From assembly GCF_014204975.1 (NCBI RefSeq), contig NZ_JACHMM010000001.1, positions 2,728,001 to 2,792,000 on the forward strand: 64,000 nucleotides of DNA, in the 5' to 3' direction. This document shows positions 19,340 to 27,960 of this stretch, piece by piece. The translations under genes were made by a program, and so were the position numbers. The notes under the pieces were generated by a model. That model was not told the origin of the DNA. It was given only the letters and a program-made list of their open reading frames with translations, and ran no database searches. Position 1 is the first letter of the stretch. Each line of letters opens with the position of its first letter. The DNA comes from Jiangella mangrovi. GTDB lineage: Bacteria; Actinomycetota; Actinomycetes; Jiangellales; Jiangellaceae.

Positions 19340-20170
19340 GTGAGCAGAGCCCGCCACGCCGTACGCCGAAGCGGTTCGACCTCAAGACACAAGCGCCGTC
19401 GCCCCTCCCGTCTCCTCAGCATCATGATCCCGGTCGCGGGTGCGGGCGCCGCGGCCAGCGCCGCCGTCGCCGTCACCGCGATGTCGCCGGGTGACTCGCC
19501 GACGGCGGCCGTCTCGCCCGTGAGCCCGGTGCCGTTCGACGTCGACGCCGAGCGCGAGGACGCCGCCGGCGGGCCGGCCCGTGGCGACGACGGGGGCGCC
19601 GGCGACACCGGCACACCGTCCCCGCTGGCCGGCGCCGGCACGCCCACAGCGGCCGCGGTCACACCGCCGCCGGCGGCAACGCCGACACCGACACCGACAC
19701 CCACGCCGACCCCCACCGGCTTCCCGCCGGTCGAGGGGTGCACGGCCACCATCCCGGGCGACGGCGTCGACAACGGCGAGCTCGGCGACGAGCACCTGTG
19801 CGCCATCGGCGAGGGCCACCTGCTGCGCCCCGACGCCGCTGCCTCGTTCGTCGCCCTCGACGCCGTCTACCGCGCCGAGACCGGCGAGGGCCTCATCGCC
19901 TGTGTCACCGACTCCTACCGCAGCTACGACGCCCAGGTCGACGTCTACGACCGCAAGCCCGGCCTGGCGGCGTACCCCGGCACCAGCGAGCACGGCTGGG
20001 GGCTGGCGCTCGACATCGGCTGCGGCGCGAACTCGTTCGGCGGCGCCCTCTACGAGTGGCTCGACGACAACGCCGACGACTACGGCTGGGACAACCCGGA
20101 CTGGGCCCGTCCCGGCGGCAGCACACCGGAGCCCTGGCACTGGGAGTTCGACCCCGAATCCGTGCCGTGA
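19340..20170 (+). CDS. Exported D-alanyl-D-alanine carboxypeptidase, VanY/M15 family
   Basis: The 276-aa protein has a basic N-terminus ([16 protein letters not shown]), one hydrophobic segment (signal anchor) and a Pro/Thr linker ([11 protein letters not shown]). The C-terminal M15B domain has zinc motif [12 protein letters not shown] (His and Asp ligands) and the catalytic/ligand motif EPWHWEF. It likely trims peptidoglycan stem peptides outside the membrane. GTG 19340 follows ACGGAGGA by 9 nt. The syntenic position is that of Rv0497, which is a membrane protein of different type. Confidence 0.86.
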   Translation: MSRARHAVRRSGSTSRHKRRRPSRLLSIMIPVAGAGAAASAAVAVTAMSPGDSPTAAVSPVSPVPFDVDAEREDAAGGPARGDDGGAGDTGTPSPLAGAGTPTAAAVTPPPAATPTPTPTPTPTPTGFPPVEGCTATIPGDGVDNGELGDEHLCAIGEGHLLRPDAAASFVALDAVYRAETGEGLIACVTDSYRSYDAQVDVYDRKPGLAAYPGTSEHGWGLALDIGCGANSFGGALYEWLDDNADDYGWDNPDWARPGGSTPEPWHWEFDPESVP

Positions 20171-20211
20171 CCGCCACACCGCCGACACACGGGACGCTTA
20201 CCCTTGGGAGC

Positions 20212-21105
20212 GTGTCCGAACTGCGCCAGAGTGCCTCCGGGGTACTGCGTGTCCCCGAGGCGCCCGTGGGGCTGTCCACCGCCGCCACCTATCCCCAGGG
20301 CGCGGCGACGGCGTTCGAGATGGCCGCGTCGCTCGGCTACGACGGCGTCGAGGTCATGGTGTGGACCGATCCGGTCAGCCAGGACATCGACCAGATCGAG
20401 CGGCTGTCCGAGCGCTACGGCATGCCGGTGCTGTCCGTGCACGCGCCGTGCCTGCTCATCACCCAGCGGGTCTGGTCGCCCGACCCCACCGTCCGGCTGA
20501 CGAAGTCGCTCGAGGCCGCGCGGCGACTGGGCGCCTCCACCGTCGTCGTGCACCCGCCCTTTCGCTGGCAGCGCGACTATGCGCGCAACTTCGTCGAGCT
20601 CGTGCCCCGGCTCGAGGACGAGTTCGGCATCGCCGTCGCCGTCGAGAACATGTACCCGTGGCGCGCGGCCGGCCGCGAGGTGGCCGCCTACGCGCCCGAC
20701 TGGGACCCCACGGACGAGGCGTACGAGCACATCACGCTCGACCTCTCGCACGCCGCGGTGGCCGGCATGGACTCCCTGAAGATGTCCGAGGACATCGGCG
20801 ACCGCCTGGCCCACGTGCACATGACCGACGGCACCGGCTCGGCCCGCGACGAGCACCTGATCCCCGGCCGCGGCAATCAGCCCTGCTCGGCGGTGCTCGA
20901 GCGGCTGGCCAGGGTCGAATGGTCCGGGACGGTGATCCTCGAGGTCAGCACGCGGCGGGCGCGCAACACCGCCGAGCGCGAGGCCGACCTCGCCGAGGCG
21001 CTCGCGTTCACCCGGCTCAACCTGGCGGCGTCGGTCGAGACGGCGTTCGCGGTGGGCGCCGACGGGACGGCCGAGGTGGTCGCCCGCGGCGGGTCCGCGG
21101 GCTGA
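20212..21105 (+). CDS. Sugar phosphate isomerase/epimerase-like TIM barrel (Rv0498-like)
   Basis: The 297-aa AP-endonuclease-2-type TIM barrel has [79 protein letters not shown] and EVSTRRARN. The His, Glu and Asp residues of these motifs form the metal site typical of xylose isomerase-like barrels. The substrate is unknown. The start is uncertain: GTG 20212 has GGGAG directly before it, while GTG 20167 would overlap the previous stop as GTGA. Confidence 0.82.
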   Translation: MSELRQSASGVLRVPEAPVGLSTAATYPQGAATAFEMAASLGYDGVEVMVWTDPVSQDIDQIERLSERYGMPVLSVHAPCLLITQRVWSPDPTVRLTKSLEAARRLGASTVVVHPPFRWQRDYARNFVELVPRLEDEFGIAVAVENMYPWRAAGREVAAYAPDWDPTDEAYEHITLDLSHAAVAGMDSLKMSEDIGDRLAHVHMTDGTGSARDEHLIPGRGNQPCSAVLERLARVEWSGTVILEVSTRRARNTAEREADLAEALAFTRLNLAASVETAFAVGADGTAEVVARGGSAG

Positions 21106-21284
21106 CGCCGTCGTTCCCTCGTCTGCTCCGGACATGCGAAAGGCGCCGAGGGCGGGCGCCCTCGACGCGAGTCGTCGTGCACACCGAGCAGCACGGGGGA
21201 GACTGCCGCAGGAGAATCTGACAATCTCCGCCCCGTGCCCTCAGCTCAGAACACCGGTCGCCCTGACGGCGACGGCGTCCGGAA

Positions 21285-21761
21285 TCAGCCCTGCGGCAGC
21301 AGCTGCGTGCCCTCGGGGAGCAGCTCCAGGAGCTGGTCCTGGGTGAGGTCCTCGAGAGCGGTGCCCTCGGGGAGCAGGCTCTCGAGCTGCTCCTGGACGT
21401 CGGCCGGGATCTCCTCCGAGCCGTTGCACGCCGCGTAGTCGCCGGCCTGCGAGCCCAGCAGGACGTTGAACGGGCCCTGCCAGAACCAGGGGAGGATGCA
21501 GGCGTTGTTGCCGATGCTGCTGCCCTCACCGTCGTCCTCGGACGCGCCGTTGCACGCCGAGTACGAGCCGTACTGGTCCTCGACCATCACGTTGAACGGG
21601 CCCTGCCAGAACCACGGCAGGATGCAGGCGTTGTTCAGGACGTCGATCTCCGGGAGGGAGTCGGCGGCCCGGACCTCCGTGGCCTGAGCCGAAGCCCCGA
21701 GGCCCATGGAGGCAGCGAACGCCACACCAGCGACGAGGGCGCCGCGCAGTACGTTCTTCAC
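21285..21761 (-). CDS. Short secreted protein with two CX23C/PWFWQGP repeats
   Basis: The 158-aa product has a signal peptide (MKNVLRGALVAG...) closely resembling that of the LPDTG protein at 15928-17475. It carries two repeats, NNACILPWFWQGPFNV...YxACNG, each with Cys spaced 24 residues apart. The C-terminus has a duplicated LLPEGT segment and ends LLPQG with no anchor, so the protein should be released or bind non-covalently. GTG 21761 follows AAGGAG by 7 nt. The long-anchored plus short-free pairing recalls chaplins, but the sequence is unrelated. Confidence 0.85.
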   Translation of the reverse strand: MKNVLRGALVAGVAFAASMGLGASAQATEVRAADSLPEIDVLNNACILPWFWQGPFNVMVEDQYGSYSACNGASEDDGEGSSIGNNACILPWFWQGPFNVLLGSQAGDYAACNGSEEIPADVQEQLESLLPEGTALEDLTQDQLLELLPEGTQLLPQG

Positions 21762-21869
21762 CAGAATACTCCTTGAATGGTCACGCGTTGTGTTGCGGTC
21801 GGGTGGTGCTTGATGCGCATCAGCACGAAAGCTTTGACGGATGAGCCGTATATGTCAAGCGTGTTGTCG

Positions 21870-21896
21870 GAGAGTCACCCGATCGGTGTGACTCTC
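21870..21896. promoter_or_regulatory. Palindrome in the 304-bp gap between the short repeat protein and tetR
   Basis: The gap 21762-22065 holds no gene that I can support. It contains GAGAGTCAC (21870-21878) and its exact reverse complement GTGACTCTC (21888-21896) around CCGATCGGT. This could be an operator or hairpin in the 5' region of the leftward secreted protein gene, about 110 nt upstream of its start. TTGACA also reads leftward at 21858-21853. Confidence 0.45.
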
Positions 21897-22065
21897 ATCT
21901 CCACAGGCCGTCTGGGCAGGCGTTTCGTGCCGATTATGTCCGATCTAAGACGGGTTATCGGCAATTCCTCGACATCGGGGAAAAGAGTGCGACAAGGGAT
22001 TACTCGTCCCTGCGGCGATGACGGGGTCCACCGTTGCGGCGGGCGGCGGATAGGATGCCGGAATT

Positions 22066-22674
22066 GTGGGGAAGGTTCTGAAGGGGAGGTCCGGGCGGCG
22101 TCGCGGCGCACCGGACACCAAGGGCGAGATCCTCGCCGCCGCGCGCGCCGTCTTCGGCGAGCGCGGCTACGACGGCGCCACGATGCGCGCCATCGCGGCC
22201 GCCGCGTTCGTCGACCCCGCGCTCGTGCACCACTACTTCGGGTCCAAGGAGAAGCTGTTCCTGGCCGCGATGGAGATCCCCTGGGACCCGTCGGTCATCG
22301 CCGACGCCATCGCCGACCACACCGCCGACGCCGGCATCGGCGAGCGGGCCATCCGCACGTTCATCGGTGTCTGGGGCGACCCCGTCGGCCGCGCGCCGAT
22401 CCTCGCGCTGCTCCGCTCGGCCATGCAGCACGAGGCCGCCGCCCGGCTGCTGCGCCAGTTCGTCACCCGGGCCATCCTCGGCCGGGTGCTGGCGGCCTTC
22501 CAGGACGTGCCCAACGGCGCCCTGCGCGCCGAGGCCATGGTGTCGCACCTCATCGGCCTGGCCATCGTCCGCTACGTGGTGAAGCTCGAGCCGATCGCCT
22601 CGGTGCCGGACGAGGAACTGGTCGCGCTGGTCGCCCCGGTGCTGCAGCAGTACTACGACGGCGCCCTCGAGTAG
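22066..22674 (+). CDS. TetR-family transcriptional regulator
   Basis: The 202-aa protein has the N-terminal TetR helix-turn-helix (RAVFGERGYDGATMRAIAAAAFVDPALVHHYFGSKEK region, residues about 30-60) and a ligand-binding C-terminal domain. It lies 58 nt before an ABC exporter on the same strand and probably controls it. GTG 22066 is 9 nt after a TAGGAT box (22051-22056), so the leader is very short. Confidence 0.88.
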   Translation: MGKVLKGRSGRRRGAPDTKGEILAAARAVFGERGYDGATMRAIAAAAFVDPALVHHYFGSKEKLFLAAMEIPWDPSVIADAIADHTADAGIGERAIRTFIGVWGDPVGRAPILALLRSAMQHEAAARLLRQFVTRAILGRVLAAFQDVPNGALRAEAMVSHLIGLAIVRYVVKLEPIASVPDEELVALVAPVLQQYYDGALE

Positions 22675-22696
22675 CCGGTCCGGACCCCGTACGCCC

Positions 22697-22725
22697 TTGA
22701 CGGGGACCACTCGCGCCAGCATTAT
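22697..22725 (+). promoter_or_regulatory. Promoter of the ABC exporter (leaderless)
   Basis: TTGACG (22697-22702), a 17-nt spacer and CATTAT (22720-22725) place the transcription start at or next to the ATG at 22733. ATTCA and TGAAT arms spaced by 8 nt overlap the start region and may be the operator for the neighbouring TetR protein (inference). Confidence 0.6.
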
Positions 22726-22732
22726 TCAACAC

Positions 22733-23485
22733 ATGATGAATTCTGCGCCGGACGGCGACGGCCCGCCGGCCATCTCGATCCGCGGTCTGCGCGTCGTCCG
22801 CGGCACGGTGACCGTCCTCGACGACTTCGACCTGGACGTGCGGCGGGGAAGCCTGACCGGGCTGCTCGGCCCGTCGGGCTCCGGGAAGTCGACGCTGATG
22901 CGCGCCATCGTCGGCGTGCAGCGGGTGGCCGGCGGGACCGTCGACGTGCTCGGCCGGCCCGCCGGCGCCAAGGAGCTGCGCGACCGCGTGGGCTACGTGA
23001 CCCAGGCGCCCAGCGTCTACGCCGACATCACGGTGCGGCAGAACCTGCGCTACTACGCCCGCGTGCTGGGCGCGCCGATGACCGACGTCGACCGCGTGGT
23101 CGAGCAGGTCGACCTCGGGTCGCACGCCGACCACCTCGTCGGGCGGCTGTCCGGCGGGCAGCGGTCGAGGGTCTCGCTGGCGACGGCGCTGCTCGGAACG
23201 CCCGAGGTCCTGGTGCTGGACGAGCCGACGGTCGGGCTGGACCCCGTGCTGCGGGTGCAGCTGTGGGAGCTGTTCCACCGGCTCGCGGCCGACGGCGTCA
23301 CCCTGCTGGTGTCGAGCCACGTCATGGACGAGGCCGAGCGGTGCGAGCGGCTGGTGCTGCTGCGCGACGGCGCGCTGCTCGCCGACGACACCCTGCCCGC
23401 GCTGCTGGCCCGCACCGGTGCGGCCGATGCCGAGGGCGCGTTCCTGGAACTGATCGAGAAGGCGGACTCGGAGGTGTCGTCATGA
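22733..23485 (+). CDS. ABC transporter ATP-binding protein
   Basis: The 250-aa ATPase has Walker A GPSGSGKST, the Q-loop YVTQAPSVY, the signature LSGGQRSRV, Walker B VLVLDEPTVGLD and the switch His in VSSHVMDEA. This is a drug/lipid exporter-type ATPase (DrrA/CcmA-like). The start ATG 22733 (or 22736) fits the promoter directly upstream, and no ribosome-binding site is present. It overlaps the permease gene as ATGA. Confidence 0.92.
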   Translation: MMNSAPDGDGPPAISIRGLRVVRGTVTVLDDFDLDVRRGSLTGLLGPSGSGKSTLMRAIVGVQRVAGGTVDVLGRPAGAKELRDRVGYVTQAPSVYADITVRQNLRYYARVLGAPMTDVDRVVEQVDLGSHADHLVGRLSGGQRSRVSLATALLGTPEVLVLDEPTVGLDPVLRVQLWELFHRLAADGVTLLVSSHVMDEAERCERLVLLRDGALLADDTLPALLARTGAADAEGAFLELIEKADSEVSS

Positions 23486-24210
23486 CGCCGCGCATCACGC
23501 TGGCCACCGCGGCCCGCGTCCTGACCCAGCTGCGGCACGACCCGCGCACCATCGCGCTCATGCTGGTGGTGCCCAGCCTGCTGCTGACGCTGCTGTGGTG
23601 GATCTACGACGGCGGCCCCATCTTCGACGGCATCGGGCCGGCGCTGCTGGCGATCTTCCCGTTCCTGGTGATGTTCCTGGTCACGTCCATCGCCACGCTG
23701 CGCGAGCGGACGTCGGGCACGCTGGAGCGGCTGCTGTCGATGCCCACCGGCAAGCTCGACTTCCTGCTCGGCTACGCGCTGGCGTTCGGCGCGGTCGCGC
23801 TGGTGCAGGCGCTGATCACGGCATCGGTGGCCGTTGGCCTGCTCGACATGGACACCGCCGGGCCGGCCTGGCTGCTGATCGCCGTGGCGGTGTTCGACGC
23901 GCTGCTGGGCGTGGCGCTCGGGCTGTTCGTGAGTGCGTTCGCGTCGACGGAGTTCCAGGTGGTGCAGTTCATGCCGGCGCTGATCCTGCCCCAGTTCCTG
24001 CTGTGCGGCCTGCTGGTGCCGCGCGACCAGCTGCCGCCGTTCCTCGAGGCCGTCTCCGGCGTGCTGCCGCTGTCGTACGCCGTCGACGCCATGAGCGAGG
24101 TCCAGCAGAACACCGACCCGGCCGTGTGGGGCCAGATCGGCGTCGTGCTGGGGTTCTCGATCGCGCTGCTGGCGCTCGGCGCGGCCACGTTGCGTCGCCG
24201 CACCGCCTGA
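23482..24210 (+). CDS. ABC-2 type transporter permease
   Basis: The 242-aa integral membrane protein has about six hydrophobic segments (for example IALMLVVPSLLLTLLWW and LLAIFPFLVMFLVTSIATL). The ABC-2 region includes RERTSGTLERLLSMP, QFMPALILPQFLLCGLLVP and LPLSYAVDAM. It forms an export pump with the preceding ATPase; the TetR gene upstream suggests inducible export of a toxic compound. Confidence 0.9.
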   Translation: MTPRITLATAARVLTQLRHDPRTIALMLVVPSLLLTLLWWIYDGGPIFDGIGPALLAIFPFLVMFLVTSIATLRERTSGTLERLLSMPTGKLDFLLGYALAFGAVALVQALITASVAVGLLDMDTAGPAWLLIAVAVFDALLGVALGLFVSAFASTEFQVVQFMPALILPQFLLCGLLVPRDQLPPFLEAVSGVLPLSYAVDAMSEVQQNTDPAVWGQIGVVLGFSIALLALGAATLRRRTA

Positions 24211-24323
24211 CCTCCGGTGCCGTACCCTGGCGGAGTCCGGCTAGCGCGAAGGAGAAGGGCACCGCCTTGGCTCACAGGACGGCTGGCGGCCGACCGCATG
24301 GTCTGGCGACAGCCCCGAGGGTG

Positions 24324-25253
24324 ATGGTGCGTTCGGCGTTGCTGGGCGCATCGCGGAGCGATCGGCTGCGGCACACCGTTGAGCGTCTGCCGCTGACCCG
24401 CACCGTCGTCTCCCGGTACGTCGCCGGGGCGGAGCAGAGCGACGCGGTCCGGGTCGCCGGCGAGCTCACCGGCGAGGGCCTCGCGGTCACCGTCGACCAT
24501 CTGGCCGAGGACACCCACGACCGCTCGCAGGCCACCACCGTCGCCCAGGCCTACGTGTCCCTGCTCGAGGCGCTGCACAAGGCCGAGCTCACCCCCGACG
24601 TCGAGGTGTCGGTGCGCCTCTCCGCCCTCGGGCGGTCGCTGCCGGCCGACGGCGAGGCCATCGCGCTCGAGAACGCGCGGCAGATCTGCCAGGCCGCGGC
24701 CGACGCCGGCACCACCGTCACGCTGGACATGGAAGAGCACACCACCGTCGACTCCACGCTCGACGTCCTGCGCGAGCTGCGCCAGGACTTCCCGGACGTC
24801 GGCGCCGTCCTGCAGGCCCGGCTCAAGCGCACCGAGGCCGACTGCCGCGACCTCGCCCAGTCGGGCTCGCGGGTCCGGCTGTGCAAGGGCGCGTACGACG
24901 AGCCCGAGAGCGTGGCGTTCCGCGACCGCGGCGAGGTCGACCGCTCCTACGTGCGCTGCATGAAGGTGCTGTTCGCCGGCGACGGCTACCCCATGATCGC
25001 CACGCACGACCCCCGCCTGGTCGAGATCGCCGGCTCGCTGGCCGCCCGGCACCGCCGCGAGCAGGGCAGCTACGAGTACCAGATGCTCTACGGCATCCGC
25101 CCGCGCGAGCAGCGCCGGCTGGTCCGCGCCGGCGAGCGGGTCCGCGTCTACGTCCCCTACGGCCCGCAGTGGTACGCGTACCTGGTGCGGCGGCTGGCCG
25201 AGCGGCCGGCCGACCTGGCCTTCCTCCTGCGATCGGTGGCGAGCTCGAAATGA
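24324..25253 (+). CDS. Proline dehydrogenase
   Basis: The 309-aa FAD enzyme oxidises proline to pyrroline-5-carboxylate. Motifs include RLSALG, TLDMEEHTTVDSTLDVL, LQARLKRTEAD, RLCKGAYDEP, PMIATHDPRLVEIA, YEYQMLYGIR and RVYVPYGPQWYAYLVRRLAERP, typical of monofunctional PRODH. ATG 24324 gives the family N-terminus MVRSALLGASRSDRLR. A TTG at 24267 has a good GAAGGAG 11 nt upstream and would add 19 residues, so the start is not settled. The stop overlaps proC as ATGA, so oxidation and synthesis of proline are cotranscribed. Confidence 0.9.
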   Translation: MVRSALLGASRSDRLRHTVERLPLTRTVVSRYVAGAEQSDAVRVAGELTGEGLAVTVDHLAEDTHDRSQATTVAQAYVSLLEALHKAELTPDVEVSVRLSALGRSLPADGEAIALENARQICQAAADAGTTVTLDMEEHTTVDSTLDVLRELRQDFPDVGAVLQARLKRTEADCRDLAQSGSRVRLCKGAYDEPESVAFRDRGEVDRSYVRCMKVLFAGDGYPMIATHDPRLVEIAGSLAARHRREQGSYEYQMLYGIRPREQRRLVRAGERVRVYVPYGPQWYAYLVRRLAERPADLAFLLRSVASSK

Positions 25254-26056
25254 CGGTGGCGATCCTCGGTGTCGGCGTCATGGGCGAGGCACTGCTCGCC
25301 GGCATCCTGCAGGGCGGCCGGCCCGTGTCCGAGGTGCTGGCGGCCGAGAAGCGGCCCGAGCGCGCCGCCGAGCTGACCGAGCGCTACGGCATCGAGGTCG
25401 TCGACAACGCCGAGGCCGTGAAGCGCGCCGACACCGTCCTGCTGGTGGTGAAGCCGTACGACGTCGGGCCGGTGCTCGACGAGGTCGCGGCGTCCGCTCG
25501 TCCCGGCCAGCTGTTCGTGTCGCTCGCCGCCGGCATCACCACGTCGTTCGTCGAGGCGCGGCTGCCCGGCGGCGTCGCCGTCGTGCGGGTCATGCCGAAC
25601 ACCCCGGCGCTGGTCGGCGAGGGCATGGCCGCCATCTCGCCCGGCTCGTTCAGCGGCGACGAGCACCTCGCCGAGGCCGAGGACCTGCTGCGCTCGACCG
25701 GCCGGTCGGTCCGGGTCCCCGAGAAGCAGCAGGACGCCGTCACGGCCGTCTCCGGGTCCGGCCCGGCGTACGTGTTCATGGTGGCCGAGGCCATGATCGA
25801 GGCCGGCGTCCACCTGGGCCTGACCCGCGTCACCGCCACCGAGCTCGTCGTGCAGACGCTGACCGGCTCGGCCGCGCTGCTGCGCGAGACCGGCGAGCAC
25901 CCCACCGTCCTGCGCGAACGGGTCACGTCTCCGGGCGGCACGACGGCGGCGGCCCTGCGCAAGCTCGAGGAGGGCGGGCTCCGGGCCGACTTCCTAGTGG
26001 CGCTCGAGGCCGCCCGCGACCGGTCCCGCGCGCTGTCGTCCGGCGAGCCGGTCTGA
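25250..26056 (+). CDS. proC: Pyrroline-5-carboxylate reductase
   Basis: The 268-aa NAD(P)H enzyme performs the last step of proline synthesis. The Rossmann motif ILGVGVMGEALLAG is at the N-terminus, followed by VKPYDVGPVL, RVMPNTPALVGEGM, the ProC signature AVSGSGPAYVF and TSPGGTTAAALRKLEEGG near the C-terminus. The gene corresponds in position to Rv0500. ATG 25250 overlaps the proline dehydrogenase stop. Confidence 0.95.
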   Translation: MTVAILGVGVMGEALLAGILQGGRPVSEVLAAEKRPERAAELTERYGIEVVDNAEAVKRADTVLLVVKPYDVGPVLDEVAASARPGQLFVSLAAGITTSFVEARLPGGVAVVRVMPNTPALVGEGMAAISPGSFSGDEHLAEAEDLLRSTGRSVRVPEKQQDAVTAVSGSGPAYVFMVAEAMIEAGVHLGLTRVTATELVVQTLTGSAALLRETGEHPTVLRERVTSPGGTTAAALRKLEEGGLRADFLVALEAARDRSRALSSGEPV

Positions 26057-26065
26057 CGGTTCGGC

Positions 26066-27244
26066 ATGGATACCGTGCACGTGGCCTGGTCCGACGCCCT
26101 GATCGGCTACGACTTCGGCCCCGGGCACCCGCTCAACCCGGTCCGCGTCGACCTCACCATCCGGCTGGCCCGCGAGCTGGGCATCCTCGGCGCCGACGGT
26201 GTCCGCGTCGAGGCCCCGGCCCCGGCCGGCGACGACCTGCTGCGGACGGTGCACACGGCCGCGTACCTCGACGCCGTCAAGGCCGCGTCGGCCGACCCGT
26301 CCACCGTCGATCTGGAACACGGTCTGGGCACCACCGACGATCCCTGCTTCGCCGGCATGCACGAGGCGAGCGCGCTGGTGGCCGGCGGGACGGTGGCGGC
26401 GGCGCGGGCGGTGTGGTCGGGTGCCGCGGCGCACGGCGTCAACGTGGCGGGCGGGCTGCACCACGCCATGCCCGCCAGCGCTTCCGGGTTCTGCGTCTAC
26501 AACGACCCCGCGCTGGCGATCCGGGCCCTGCTCGACGCGGGGGCGACGCGGGTCGCCTACGTCGACGTCGACGTCCACCACGGCGACGGTGTCCAGGCCG
26601 TCTTCTACGACGACCCCCGGGTGCTGACCATCAGCCTGCACGAGACGCCCCGGACGCTGTTCCCGGGGACCGGGTTCCCGTCCGAGGTCGGTGGTGCCGG
26701 CGCCGAGGGCAGCGCCGTCAACGTCGCCCTCCCGCCCGGCACCGGTGACGCCGGCTGGCTGCGCGCCTTCCACGCCGTCGTGCCGCCGCTGCTGCGCGCC
26801 TGGAAACCGGAGGTGCTGTTCACGCAGCACGGGTGCGACTCCCACCTCGAGGATCCGCTGGCGCACCTGGCGTTGACCATCGACGGGCAGCGCGAGTCCT
26901 ACCGGATCCTGCACGAACTGGCGCACGAGTTGTGCGACGGCCGCTGGGTCGCGACCGGCGGCGGCGGATACGCCCTGATCGAGGTCGTGCCGCGGGCATG
27001 GACGCACCTGCTGGCCATCGCCGCGGAACGCCCTCTCGACCCGGCGACGCCGACACCGTCCGGGTGGCGGGCGCACGTGTCGGCGCGCTTCGACCGCACC
27101 CCGCCCCAGCGCATGACCGACGGCGGCTCCGTCGCGTACGCCGACTGGTCCGACGGCTACGACCCCGCCGACCGGCTCGACCAAGCCATCCACGCCACCC
27201 GCACCGCCGTCTTCCCCCTCCACGGCCTGGACCCCTCCTACTGA
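26066..27244 (+). CDS. acuC: Acetoin utilization protein AcuC, histone deacetylase-type zinc hydrolase
   Basis: The 392-aa class I HDAC-fold protein has the catalytic His pair in GGLHHAMP, YNDPALAI, zinc motif VDVDVHHGDGVQ, ISLHETPRTLFPGTG, QHGCDSH and GGGGYALIEVVPRAW. AcuC-type enzymes deacetylate lysine residues, for example on acetyl-CoA synthetase in Bacillus. It lies 9 nt after proC on the same strand. ATG 26066 gives MDTVHVAWSDALIGYDFGPGHP. Confidence 0.92.
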   Translation: MDTVHVAWSDALIGYDFGPGHPLNPVRVDLTIRLARELGILGADGVRVEAPAPAGDDLLRTVHTAAYLDAVKAASADPSTVDLEHGLGTTDDPCFAGMHEASALVAGGTVAAARAVWSGAAAHGVNVAGGLHHAMPASASGFCVYNDPALAIRALLDAGATRVAYVDVDVHHGDGVQAVFYDDPRVLTISLHETPRTLFPGTGFPSEVGGAGAEGSAVNVALPPGTGDAGWLRAFHAVVPPLLRAWKPEVLFTQHGCDSHLEDPLAHLALTIDGQRESYRILHELAHELCDGRWVATGGGGYALIEVVPRAWTHLLAIAAERPLDPATPTPSGWRAHVSARFDRTPPQRMTDGGSVAYADWSDGYDPADRLDQAIHATRTAVFPLHGLDPSY

Positions 27245-27278
27245 GCCGGCGTGGACCTGCGTCCGCGGGCGCTCCCTG

Positions 27279-27394
27279 TGGACGATGAAGATCGTCCAGG
27301 ATCCGTGGCGCTATAACCCCACCAATCCTTGATGATCACGGTAGAACGTCGCCCAAACGTCACGAGAACGGATCAATCCGGGCGCCGGATCGAT
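27279..27394. repeat. Intergenic hairpins and TGATGATCA-type repeat after acuC
   Basis: The 222-nt gap 27245-27466 holds three structures. A perfect 8-bp stem-loop (TGGACGAT/GAAG/ATCGTCCA, 27279-27298) can end acuC transcription. ATCCTTGATGATCACGG (27325-27341) closely matches one arm of the hairpin at 63798-63815. ATCAATCCGG/CCGGATCGAT is an imperfect palindrome (27372-27394) lying 70 nt upstream of the HTH gene, a possible operator. Confidence 0.55.
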
Positions 27395-27466
27395 TCACTT
27401 CTCGATCCCCCTTTCCCATGAGTCACATCCGCCACTACGATTCATCCCACACGACGTGGAGGAGCG

Positions 27467-27685
27467 ATGACGACCAACGGACCCGAGGCACCTCTTGGAG
27501 AGGTGCGCTTCCTCACCGTCGCCGAGGTGGCGACGGCGATGAGGGTGTCGAAGATGACGGTGTATCGCCTCGTCCACGCGGGTACGTTGCCAGCGGTGCA
27601 GGTGGGCCGCTCGTTCCGTATCCCGGAGAGCGCGGTGCACGAGTACCTGCGCGAGTCGTACGTCCGGGGCATGCAGGCCGGCTGA
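27467..27685 (+). CDS. Small excisionase-type (MerR-like) helix-turn-helix protein
   Basis: The 72-aa DNA-binding protein is essentially one HTH_17 domain: FLTVAEVATAMRVSKMTVYRLVHAGTLPAVQVGRSFRIPESAVHEYL. It corresponds to Rv0500A by position and size. It carries no integrase neighbour, so it is a chromosomal regulator rather than a phage excisionase. Its target is unknown; the palindrome at 27372-27394 is a candidate autoregulatory site. Confidence 0.9.
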   Translation: MTTNGPEAPLGEVRFLTVAEVATAMRVSKMTVYRLVHAGTLPAVQVGRSFRIPESAVHEYLRESYVRGMQAG

Positions 27686-27790
27686 CGCCTGCGAGCGACC
27701 CGGATTGGACGCTGCCCCCGGTCAGCCGGGTAGGCTTGGCCGGTCGCGCGGCTGGCGCGCGTCAACCATACGTGCGAGTGAGGGTGCCCT

Positions 27791-27892
27791 GTGGGCTCTG
27801 TGATCAAGAAGCGCCGCAAGCGGATGGCGAAGAAGAAGCACCGTAAGCTCCTGCGTCGCACGCGGGTGCAGCGTCGCCGCATGGGCAAGTAG
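27791..27892 (+). CDS. Ribosomal protein bS22 (AURKAIP1/COX24-like), 33 aa
   Basis: The GTG at 27791 encodes [20 protein letters not shown] followed by a further basic tail ending RRMGK, then TAG. The sequence is nearly identical to the 33-residue protein Rv0500B of mycobacteria, identified in the Mycobacterium smegmatis 30S subunit as bS22. About half the residues are Lys or Arg, consistent with rRNA binding. It sits between the HTH gene and the epimerase as in M. tuberculosis. A TAGGCT -10 box is at 27731-27736. Confidence 0.93.
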   Translation: MGSVIKKRRKRMAKKKHRKLLRRTRVQRRRMGK

Positions 27893-27960
27893 GTAGTTTT
27901 CGCGGCCGCGCGGGGGTGGTGTCTCGCGCGGCCGGGCTCGACGGGGAGAGCGGGACAGCA

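Noticed and set aside
21146-21163. Short GC palindrome CGAGGGCG..CGCCCTCG as terminator after the TIM-barrel gene
   Set aside because: The loop would be only 2 nt and such short GC palindromes are expected by chance here.
24267-24323. TTG start at 24267 for proline dehydrogenase
   Set aside because: It has a fair ribosome-binding site, but the family N-terminus fits ATG 24324; noted as an alternative only.
27467-27685. Phage or integrative element suggested by the excisionase-type HTH gene
   Set aside because: No integrase, tRNA attachment site or phage gene is nearby, and the gene is conserved at the same place in mycobacteria.
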